The notes beneath the pieces are model-generated. The model was not told the DNA's origin. It searched no databases and worked only from the letters and a program-made list of their open reading frames with translations. A DNA stretch of 64,000 nucleotides, from contig NC_065404.1 of NCBI RefSeq assembly GCF_024362695.1, positions 11,696,604-11,760,603 on the forward strand, in the 5' to 3' direction. The translations under genes and the position numbers were made by a program. Each line of letters starts with the position of its first letter. Within the stretch, counting starts at the first letter, position 1. This stretch comes from Pectinophora gossypiella. Lineage: Eukaryota > Arthropoda > Insecta > Lepidoptera > Gelechiidae. Shown one piece after another: positions 56,090 through 64,000 of this stretch.

Positions 56090-57735
56090 ACTCCTCATAC
56101 AGAATCATTTCGTCAACTCCCGAAATCCTGAGGGAGATTGAGAGTTTCTATAGACAGCTATATTCCACGAAAACATCAGGCGAAAGCATGGCTCGAGACC
56201 ATGAAACCAACCACCATGAGCCAAGCTTACCCGACACTACACTGAAGATATCCCGGACGTCAGCCTGTACGAGATTAGGACGGCCCTCAAACAGCTCAAA
56301 AACAGCAAAGCGGTAGGAGATGACGGAATCACAGCAGAACTTCTGAGAGCGGGCGGAACGCCAATACTCAAAGCCCTCCAGAGGCTCTTCAATTCCGTCA
56401 TATTTCAGGGCAAAACGCCGAGGGCATAGAGCGGAAGCGAGGTGATCCTGTTCTTCAAGAAAGGTGATAAAGCCCTACTGAAGAACTACAGACCTATCTC
56501 GCTTCTGAGCCATGTCTACAAGTTGTTTTCGAGGGTCATTACGAATCGTCTCGCTTGCAGGTTTGACGACTTCCAGCCTCCCGAACAAGCCGGTTTCCGA
56601 AAAGGCTTTAGCACCATAGACCACATCCATACGCTGCGGCAGGTTATACAGAAGACCGAAGAGTATAATCTGCCACTTTGCTTGGCGTTTGTGGACTATG
56701 AGAAAGGGAGACCTGAGCGGTGTTGCAGTCTCATCAGAGGTGCCAAGTGGACCATAGGTACATCGAAAAGCTAAGGGACCTCTACCAAAATGCCACTATG
56801 TCAGTTCGAGTACAGAACCAGAGCTCTAATCCGATCCAACTGCAGCGAGGAGTGAGACAGGGAGATGTCATCTCTCCGAAACTGTTCACTGCTGCATTGG
56901 AGGATATTTTTAAGCTTCTGGACTGGAAAGGATTTGGCATCAACATCAACGGTGAGTACCTGACGCACCTTCGATTTGCCGATGATATAGTCCTAATGGC
57001 TGAGACTTTGGAAGACCTGAACACCATGCTCGAGCATCTCAGTAACGCATCCCAACGAGTGGGTCTTAGCATGAACATGGCAAAGACAAAAATTATGTCC
57101 AACGACCATGTCGCACCCACTCCAGTTCAGGTTAGGAACGTTACAATCGAAGTTGTAGACCAATAATCCAGTTAGGTAAGTCCAACTTCGAGAAAGAGAT
57201 CTCTCGTCGGATCCAACTCGGATGGGCAGCGTTCGGGAAGCTGCGGAATATCTTCTCGTCGAAAATACCAGTGTCTCAAGACGAAAGTCTTTGACCAGCG
57301 CGTGTTGCCAGTGATGACCTACGGCAGTGAGACGTGGCCGCTTACTATGGGTCTCGTGAGGAGGCTCAGTGTCGCTCAGCGGGCAATGGAGAGAGCTATG
57401 CTCGGTATTTTCCTGCTTGATCGAATCAGAAATGAGGAGATCCGCAGGAGAACTAAAGTCACCGACATAGCTCGGAGAATTGCAAAACTGAAGTGGCAGT
57501 GGGCAGGACACATAGCGAGGAGAACCGATGGCCGCTGGGGCGGAAAGGTTCTGGAGTGGCGACCACGTGTCGGACGACGCTCAGTGGGTAGGCCTGCTAC
57601 AAGGTAGACCGACGATCTGGTGAAGGTGGCGGGAAGCCGCTGGATGCGGGCAGCGCAGGACCGATCGTTGTGGAGATCCTTGGGAGAGAAAAATTCCGCT
57701 GACTGGAGGTTTCATTGCAGCTTGATTGTAGCTGA
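56090..57735 (+). pseudogene. RTE-type LINE pseudogene (reverse transcriptase and C-terminus)
   Basis: On the plus strand in order: LYEIRTALKQLKNSKAVGDD, a TAG, LFFKKGDKALLKNYRPISLL, QAGFRKGFSTIDHIHTLRQV, VDYEK, a frameshift near 56700, then QRGVRQGDVISPKLFTAALE, LRFADDIVLMAE (an intact catalytic FADD), a stop and frameshift near 57165, and VMTYGSETWPL, RAMERAMLG, RIRNEEIRRRTKVTDIARRI, LKWQWAGHIARRTDGRWGGK. This order and the WAGHIARR block are typical of RTE/BovB-related elements common in Lepidoptera. The endonuclease domain is missing, so the copy is 5' truncated, and at least two stops and two frameshifts make it inactive. A (AATAATAAT)-like stretch precedes it at 56065. Confidence 0.9.
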
Positions 57736-58288
57736 AGTAAGGATGACAGAAGTATTTTTTTTGTTTTGTTGAACAGAATAAATACAGATCTAAAAGTTAA
57801 TACCAATTTATACTTCATCAGACTTAATTTTGGTAAATATCCCGCTGGCTGGAGGTCGGTTAGAAAACTTTGTATTTCCGTTTTTTTAACGGAACAAATT
57901 CTGTTTTCAGCATAATTCAGTAGAACAAATCCAGATCTAATTCTCTGCATCACTCTTATGTCTCCCAGACAGGGGATCCCGCTGAGTGTAGACATATGTT
58001 GGTTAGATATCTCGTTGGCGGTATTCGATGCAGCAAAGGCGGTAATAGAAAAAAACCGCAATTCATGTGGCGGTAATAGAGGCAAGTGAGTTTTCGGACA
58101 TAAAATTATTTTTTATCCAAAATATTCACTCAAAATTAAAAATTCTTGATGTATTTAGCAGAAGACAGTCATAACAATACAAATAAAATAAATAAGCTGC
58201 ACTAGCAAATACAGAAGTACTTAATTTCTGAGAGGTAATCAGAGCATAGCTTAACCTGGCGGTAATAGGAGCGTTTACCTTAGATGTT

Positions 58289-58713
58289 TTCTTTTGTGTA
58301 TGGTTGTGGATCTTCGAGCACCGTAACCCAAAAATATCTTACAATCTTTCGTCTTTTTGCATATATCAAATTAGATCTTATTCCTAAATAAAATATACGC
58401 TGTTCGACATTGTGGGTGCTATGATTCTCTTTTAGATTTCTAAGTGTTATTGGTAGTAGATATTTGTTTTTAATTTAGATAATTATATTGAGGATACTAT
58501 AGTAACATATATCCTCTTAAGACCGAGATTTCCAGACACAATAGTTAAACAATGGGGTTTGGATTTATAAAGAACATTAGGTCTTAGGAGAATATTATAC
58601 ATCAATTCATTGGGGTAATATGTTTCACAATGTTAGTTCAGGTACAATAAGGTAAGCACATCCAAATAGGTTTTAAATACACAATAAACAGTCAGTGTTT
58701 ATGTACGTATTTT
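58289..58713. other. No recognised feature
   Basis: AT-rich spacer. Confidence 0.4.
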
Positions 58714-58765
58714 TACCGACTTCAAAAAAGGAGGAGGTTCTCAATTCGACCGTATATTTTTTTTA
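58714..58765 (+). repeat. ACCGACTTCAAAAAAGGAGG repeat scrap
   Basis: ACCGACTTCAAAAAAGGAGG followed by AGGTTCTCAATTCGACCGTA and a T-run is a dispersed motif that I associate from memory with insect repeat tails. There is only one copy in the window. Confidence 0.5.
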
Positions 58766-59447
58766 CTTGCCAATTAGCGAGCTCCACTGTTTCCAGTTGA
58801 TGCAGGCTTTGATTTTCTCTCTTTCCGACCTATGTGTGATTTCTTTGAGGATTCTTTTTCTTGTTTTTGTTGTTTACCATAGCGAGCGAGAATGTCAATA
58901 GAGGCAGTTTTAATTGAAGGTTTTTAGGCGAAAGCCGAACTGTGTGGTGTGTGTATACTTTATATACTTCTTTGCTTTTTCCTTTTGTTCCAATATGATG
59001 AACTACTTAAACACTTCGTTGTTTTTGGCTGCATCATTTAGGAACGTAAGCCTTGTTTCCATTAAAAGCGACATTTTGTCGAGCGAAGTCTGCCGACATC
59101 GGCCGATATCGAGGTAACATGATTGACACATGGGGGATACGATAGATGAGGGGACGAAGTTATATGGTGGTCCGATTGGTGATATAAGTTGATAACTGTC
59201 ACTTTGCAGTTTATTGTATACATCTTAGGATGTATATCAGGTGTGGTTCTAAGTTATTCGTGGCTCTGTCCGGCTCCATAGAGACACTAGTGTCAGGAGC
59301 ATTTCATGTAAAAGTCAGAGAGGTAACGCCGAGTAAAATTCAAAAACACGAATTGAATTGACACTTTTATATGAATTGACACTTGACAAAATTTTGCATG
59401 ATTTATGTAATTTAAATGCACGGTAAACTATATTTTTTGTAATATCT
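58766..59447. other. No recognised feature
   Basis: AT-rich. GAATTGACACTT is duplicated near 59355 and 59374. Confidence 0.4.
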
Positions 59448-59495
59448 GTCACACTGCATTTATGGCAAATAAAGACAATCTTATCTTATCTTAAC
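59448..59495 (+). mobile_element. LINE 3' end with (CTTAT)n tail
   Basis: CACACTGCATTTATGGCAAA then TAAAGACAATCTTATCTTAT: an AATAAAG-type signal followed by a pentanucleotide tail. Confidence 0.5.
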
Positions 59496-59934
59496 AAAAC
59501 ACTCTTGAAACACCTGTGAAATGTTGCGACATAGGTACACCAGTTTTAACTGGATTTACGCAAAAAGACAAAAGATTGTAAGATATTTTTGCATTGCAGT
59601 GCTCGAAGGACGACAACCATATACAACGGAAAACATCTTAGGTATTGTTACGGCAGAGGTTTTAGTATTTTTTTTTGCTTTTGTCACTGGAAGTCACCGC
59701 ATTGTCGGCGGGTGTCAGATGGTTTCCTTGTCATCAGTTTGTCAGTGTCCTGGTTCGCTATCTGTATTGTAAAATATAATATTTGAATTGTAATAAATCC
59801 ATTTTTCCATCATCTTCACAGCCCACACATCTCGCACGCTAATAGGTATTATTATGTAAGTAGGTATGTTGTTCAGAAATGCCGGTTTTCAAATACGTAA
59901 ATATTAGGCTGTGACCGAATGGTGGCCAAGGGAT
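59496..59934. other. No recognised feature
   Basis: Open frames of 83 and 65 codons overlap in different phases near 59521-59786. Neither has a domain. Confidence 0.4.
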
Positions 59935-60062
59935 GGTATGCGATATCAAGGCAGACATTGTGCGGTACGTCGGAAAGCAATGGATGAAACTTGCACAGGA
60001 CCGGAAAGGATGGCGTGAAAGAGAGGAGGCCTATACCCAGAAGTGGGTGGATACATGTCGAG
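59935..60062 (+). pseudogene. RTE-type LINE C-terminal stub
   Basis: In frame: DIKADIVRYVGKQWMKLAQD, then RKGWREREEAYTQKWVD and a TAG, matching the extreme C-terminus of RTE-type LINE proteins. A (TAGA)n tail follows at once (AATAGATAGATAGAAA). A severely 5'-truncated insertion, distinct from the element at 56-57.7 kb. Confidence 0.8.
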
Positions 60063-60114
60063 TAAATAGATAGATAGAAATATGAGTATTAGTGCATTGG
60101 AAATCAGCTGCTAC

Positions 60115-60273
60115 CAGGGTATTAAAAGGCCATATCGAAGGAATTCATCTAAAAAAGCAATATTGGTATTTGAAAGTTTGCATTGAGCACTTACTATTAT
60201 ATGCGCAAATGTCAAATTGCTTTATTGCTTTTTTAGATGAATTGCTTTGATGTAGCCTTTTTAACCCCTCTGT
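60115..60273. mobile_element. MITE with ~50 bp terminal inverted repeats (TTAAAAAGGC type)
   Basis: CAGGGTATTAAAAGGCCATA at the left and the inverse of CAGAGGGGTTAAAAAGGC at the right. The inner arms GAATTCATCTAAAAAAGCAA and TTGCTTTTTTAGATGAATT pair almost perfectly. A diverged relative is at 54240-54385. Confidence 0.8.
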
Positions 60274-60584
60274 TGTATGGTGCAGCTAACCATCTCTCAG
60301 TAAAATTAGAATGGTACGCTTCCAATGAATGCTGGATTAGGCGAACTTGTGTTTTTGCATAGAGTGATGAGGTATATGTAAATGACGGTAAAACTGTATT
60401 TACATACGAATGTAATTACGTAGGTAATTATATTATTAACAAAATACATTAATCGCAAGTTACTTTTTGTTTTGTACTTTTAGATAAAATGTAGTGTATT
60501 TTAATAGACCATTGCCTATAACGTATTACATTTAAAATAATAAAATCTGAAATATAGGTAGTCGTTTATTTCCAAAAAATCAGT

Positions 60585-60622
60585 CTTCTTCTTATCGTGT
60601 GGGTTGTAAGGTGGATTACCAA
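60585..60622 (-). mobile_element. 38-bp SINE-B stub with 13 bp target duplication
   Basis: CCAAAAAATCAGT at 60572-60584 and again at 60623-60635. Between them lie only the last 38 bases of SINE-B (CTTCTTCTTATCGTGTGGGT through GATTACCAA) on the minus strand. An extremely 5'-truncated retro-insertion. Confidence 0.9.
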
Positions 60623-60779
60623 CCAAAAAATCAGTAAAATTCTCAATTTCTATCCAACAATTAATTTTCTTGCAGCATTGTCATTTTACTAAACTCAAGC
60701 TAAGCACTTTACCTAAATCCACTTTCGCAAATAACACACATCGATGCTTCATACGAAATTGATATAAGAGTGAGTTGAC

Positions 60780-60960
60780 AAAAAATTGCTACGACAGCGA
60801 ATATGGCTCGTTTGCTACGCCGCGTAGTCCGTAGCTCCGTAGCTCTTAGCGGGATATTTTGACGTCACGCGTGACGTAACGACCGCACCCCCGCCGCGCC
60901 CCTCCGCACCCCGCGCGTGCGTCACTCACCCCCTTCTATCGACAAGAATCACTCGCTAAA
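60780..60960. other. GC-rich, CpG-rich island with CRE-like palindrome
   Basis: CGTAGTCCGTAGCTCCGTAG near 60825, a perfect 16-bp palindrome ACGTCACGCGTGACGT at 60862-60877 that holds two inverted TGACG half-sites, and CACCCCGCGCGTGCGTCACT near 60906. It could be a regulatory element or promoter, or a GC-rich repeat; no transcript start can be seen. Confidence 0.4.
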
Positions 60961-61094
60961 AACAACATTGATATACTAATGTTGGGGTTAGGATATTATC
61001 GAATTTAGGTCAAGATTTTGTTGAAAATATAAAGAAAATTATTTTATAATAATGATCATTTTTATTTTAAATTAATTGATTTTAATTACATTTA

Positions 61095-61440
61095 ACAGCC
61101 TCCGTGGTCTAGCGGTTAGAGCGTTAGGCTTACGATCTGGAGGTCCGGGTTCGATTACCGATGGGAACATTGTCGAAATCACTTTCTGAGACTGTCCTTT
61201 GTTTGGTAAGGACTTTTCAGGCTTGAGTAACTGATTGTCTGAAAAAGTAAAATGATTTCGTGCTTCGGAGGGCACGTTAAGCCGTTGGTTCCGGCTTTTA
61301 GTGTAAAAACACCCCCCCACACCAACCCGCAGTGGAGAAGCGTGGTGGAGTATGCTCCATACCCTCTCCGGTTGATAGAGGAGAGGCCTGTGCCTAGCAG
61401 TGGGACGTATATAGGCTGTTCATGGGTTATGTTATGTATG
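61095..61440 (+). mobile_element. SINE-C, full length
   Basis: tRNA-like head (CCGTGGTCTAGCGGTTAGAG as A box, anticodon-loop-like CTTACGA, GGTCCGGGTTCGATTACCG as B box), body shared with SINE-B (GTGCTTCGGAGGGCACGTTA, AAGCCGTTGGTTCCGGC), then the SINE-C tail (CACACCAACCCGCAGTGGAG, CTCTCCGGTTGATAGAGG, GCAGTGGGACGTATATAGGC). Reference copy for the family. Confidence 0.9.
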
Positions 61441-61979
61441 TAATATAATTTGTGAGCTTTCATGGCTTTTTTACATTTAAAATATTATTTTAGTATTCAT
61501 TCGTAATGAAAAACATTTTAGGTATATAATGCGACTTAAAGTTTAACAACTAAACTATGCAGATATTTTAATCTCACACACCATCCTGTCAGATATCAAC
61601 ATCTAAAAGGCCTTTTATTTCAGTTGCTAACAAAAAGAAAACAATCCAACTTCTTTTCAAACGCTCAGACCATTGATATCAAGTTTATCCCACTTTTTAT
61701 CCCGAACACAAACAGGGCACAATGCTGTGACGTCAGAACACGCGCTCGTCAGATTGGATTCGAGCGCGCCGGAAATTATCGCTCATGTTTTAGTGTCACT
61801 CGCATATTGCATATTGTGCATATTCAGTTACCTGAAGTGAAATAGAATACCAAACGAAAAATGTATTCAAGCGAATGAAGTGCCTATGTAGTTAATTTGA
61901 TATTATTATATTTCCATTTGTTCACTGGAATATTTTGTATTTTAAACTGCTGTAAGTTTACAGTCCGTTAGAATAGGTG
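61441..61979. other. No recognised feature
   Basis: AT-rich. A 73-codon frame at 61624 has no domain. Confidence 0.4.
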
Positions 61980-62130
61980 TACAGCCATGAGCAATATAAT
62001 GTACCCACTTTAGGACTCTGTCGCACTAACATATTTGACATTTACTGAGACTTACAGTTCAATTTGTCAAAAAGGGTAATGTGACATGGTACCCAAAGTG
62101 TAAGTATACATATTAATGCTCGTGACCGTA
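61980..62130. mobile_element. Short MITE, TACAGTCATGAGC ends, copy 2
   Basis: TACAGCCATGAGCAATATAA at the left and ATGCTCGTGACCGTA at the right. It aligns over its whole length with 27091-27234. Confidence 0.85.
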
Positions 62131-62992
62131 GGTACTGTATAACATAAAAAATCTTCCGTGCTTTACTTAACTATGTTTTATACTCGTATTAATGCGTGGT
62201 GCATCAGCTTATATTCTGCCTTACATTAGATTACATAGATTAAAAGTGATGTAAATCCACATTTCCTACTAGAAGACAAAATCATTCGAAAACTTTTATT
62301 TTGATATTGTAATTGTCATGTTTTACAGATTTTAGATGTTATTAAAAATCACATTTAAACGTAATTAATATTCATAATCAGAATGCACATTGTGGAATGA
62401 CAATAAAATTGTTTAATATTGATATAAATATCATAATTGAAATACTTATTTACTTAAATAAATATTCAAAAGGAAAACGGTAGTAGTCAATACGCAAGTA
62501 TTAATAGTATCTAATATAATATACATAAATCATAGTGCCGAGGGCCGCATAAGGCATACATTCTGTCCGGTTTTAATTATTCACAGTTCAATTAGCAATG
62601 GTTCGCAGACATCCCGCACGTACTAGCATTGATTCTGCTAATTGCCATTTGCTAGGTCGTTGATAGTACCATCAACTATCATGATGTACTAGCACATAAT
62701 TAGATTCATAATACAATAAACGATTATTGGGAACATCGAAGATTATTACAGACATTAGTGGTTGACGACAATTAGCTTGTAAACCAATAATCCGATAGGT
62801 ACAAATCGTGAACCTATCGAGAATTTCTCTTTTGTGTAGGAAAGCTGGACATAGTGTTTTCCTTATTAACCAACTTGAATTCCTCTATGATCGAATAGTA
62901 TCTCTAGAAGAAAATTTAGTATGCGTAAGTATATTGAATATTCATACAATATTTAAACAGCCAGGCACCTGCAGACGCCTTCTAATTTTACT
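62131..62992. other. No recognised feature
   Basis: AT-rich, single-copy-looking. Confidence 0.45.
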
Positions 62993-62996
62993 TTAA

Positions 62997-63272
62997 GTTA
63001 TACCTGTCATTTTCTTATCCGCCAGAAAGGAAAGGGACGGATGATTGACAGCTCTTAATTTTAGGAAGAATGAGTAAATGAATGAATAACCCGGGCAATC
63101 AAAAAGGTATCTCGCTGGTATGCAAACCGTATGACATGTGCTGTCAACATAATTCTGTCGGGTTATTGGCCAATGTAAAATTGTTTAAATTTGACGTGTG
63201 TTCCATAAATTTTATGCTTGTCGATTATCCGTCCCTTTCCTTTTCGGCGGATAAGAAAATGACAGATATAAC
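62997..63272. mobile_element. TTAA-type MITE with long terminal inverted repeats, copy 2
   Basis: TTAA at 62993-62996 and 63273-63276. GTTATACCTGTCATTTTCTT and GAAAATGACAGATATAAC ends. The arms continue through TATCCGCC, GGAAAGGGACGGAT and their inverses, about 50 bp each. Confidence 0.85.
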
Positions 63273-63276
63273 TTAA

Positions 63277-63559
63277 AATAAAATAAGATGGTGTTTACAG
63301 GAATTAGCACCATTGGTACTACAACGTATACTCATGAATGTGTGGCGTATACATGGCGTAGTGAGTGGTGTAGGCGCCGGGGCCAGATTATAGATTATTC
63401 CCTCTAAAACCGTGCTTTTTAGGTCAGCACTGGTTACTATACCAGTGCATTTTTGCAACGTAAAAGAAGAACAAAACACGATGTAATATTTCAGCGAAAG
63501 ATAGCGTAATGCAGTGTGCAATGCGAGAAGAGTGCGCCGGAAATGGCGGGCCGGCCGCC
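63277..63559. other. No recognised feature
   Basis: The first 35 bp (TTTACAGGAATTAGCACCAT) match the right flank of MITE copy 1 near 26012. Nothing else is recognised. Confidence 0.4.
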
Positions 63560-63975
63560 GGCGGAATGTGCGCTTTGTGTTGTTTACCCGGGTTGGTGCT
63601 TGCTCGCTCCCCTACTGGCACTTATGCTGTGAATACGGGCGGTTTCTAACTAGGTTCTTTACCTAGTAATATCGTCGTTTATGCGTATACTACTATGCAA
63701 CCTTATGTTGTGTAACGAAAGTAGATAGTAGATGTGACAGGTGTTGTGCACTGTGCTGTTTACTTGGGTTGGTGCTTGCTCGTCGATTTCTAAATAATTT
63801 ATCGTGTTTATGCACGTAAGTAAGTACAGATTATTATTAAAGAAAGTAGTAAGTACATGTGACAGGTGTTGTGCACAGTGCTGTTTACTCGGGTTGGTGC
63901 TCGTTTCCCTACTTGCACTTATGTTGTGAATAAAAGCGGTTTCTAAATAGTTTCCTTGGTAATATCTTCGTTTAT
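63560..63975 (+). repeat. Three diverged tandem units at the window end
   Basis: The marker GTTTAC(C/T)(C/T)GGGTTGGTGCT recurs near 63578, 63757 and 63882. GTGACAGGTGTTGTGCAC precedes the last two and GCGGTTTCTAA follows the first and last. The unit is about 125-170 bp; the array may continue past the window. Confidence 0.75.
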
Positions 63976-64000
63976 TCATTACTAATTATTTATGTTATTA

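Larger units (their letters stand above)
54679..58288. mobile_element. Mosaic element with iterated CTATTACCGCCAC motif
   Basis: Left end AACACCTAAGGTAAACGCTC and right end (inverted) AACATCTAAGGTAAACGCTC are near-identical terminal repeats that continue into CTATTA(A/C)CGCCA. The internal motif CTATTACCGCCAC recurs at 54700, 54731, 55133, 55267 and 55520, and inverted at 55096, 55481, 58038, 58067 and 58257. The middle carries a minisatellite and an RTE pseudogene. No transposase. A minus-strand frame at 54607-54942 crosses the left end and is likely spurious. Superfamily unknown. Confidence 0.65.

Overview
This 64 kb window looks like repeat-rich nuclear DNA from a moth or butterfly (Lepidoptera). 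It is AT-rich and eukaryotic. I found no open reading frame that I can defend as a host gene, no operon, no true tRNA or rRNA gene and no CRISPR array. The lepidopteran call rests on the repertoire of repeats: tRNA-headed SINEs with characteristic tails, CR1/Jockey-like and RTE-like LINE remnants, LINE 3' ends with microsatellite tails, a Helitron with hairpin-CTAG end, and many palindromic MITEs. The species cannot be named from the sequence alone. The window is probably intergenic or part of a very large intron.

Layout. 0-5 kb: a SINE, then a 3.4 kb element with CCCAAGTAGCAA ends and dense short subterminal repeats. 5-11 kb: a perfect 21-bp-arm hairpin, many SINE copies and the first copies of a palindromic MITE ending in ACAGGGTGTTAGTGAC. 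11-15 kb: mostly unique sequence. 15.3-17.6 kb: a complete-looking non-autonomous Helitron with eight 134-bp tandem units. 18-23 kb: unique sequence, then a cluster of tail-to-tail retroelement ends and a GC-rich 267 bp insertion with a perfect 10 bp target duplication. 23-39 kb: unique stretches with scattered SINEs, MITEs and LINE tails. 39.8-43.5 kb: a mosaic element with many copies of ACCGAAATGATAA, filled by two SINE insertions and a LINE pseudogene. 43.8-47.3 kb: a hAT-like composite element with a perfect 8 bp target duplication, sitting inside one arm of a small palindromic MITE. 47-54 kb: LINE and SINE fragments in otherwise unique sequence. 54.7-58.3 kb: a third mosaic element, with repeated CTATTACCGCCAC motifs, containing a GACAGACGGACG minisatellite and an RTE pseudogene. 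58-64 kb: MITEs, a full-length SINE, a 38-bp SINE stub and a terminal tandem repeat.

The only protein-coding traces are broken retrotransposon reverse transcriptase or C-terminal domains at about 27.4, 40.8-42.7, 45.3-46.1, 48.1, 56.1-57.7 and 59.9 kb. All carry stops, frameshifts or truncations. The most interesting signals are structural: nested insertions that can be resolved to the base by target-site duplications; three elements unrelated in sequence that share an architecture in which the terminal motif is iterated inside on both strands; and a LINE 3' hairpin whose two copies have different but perfectly self-complementary outer stems around a conserved core.
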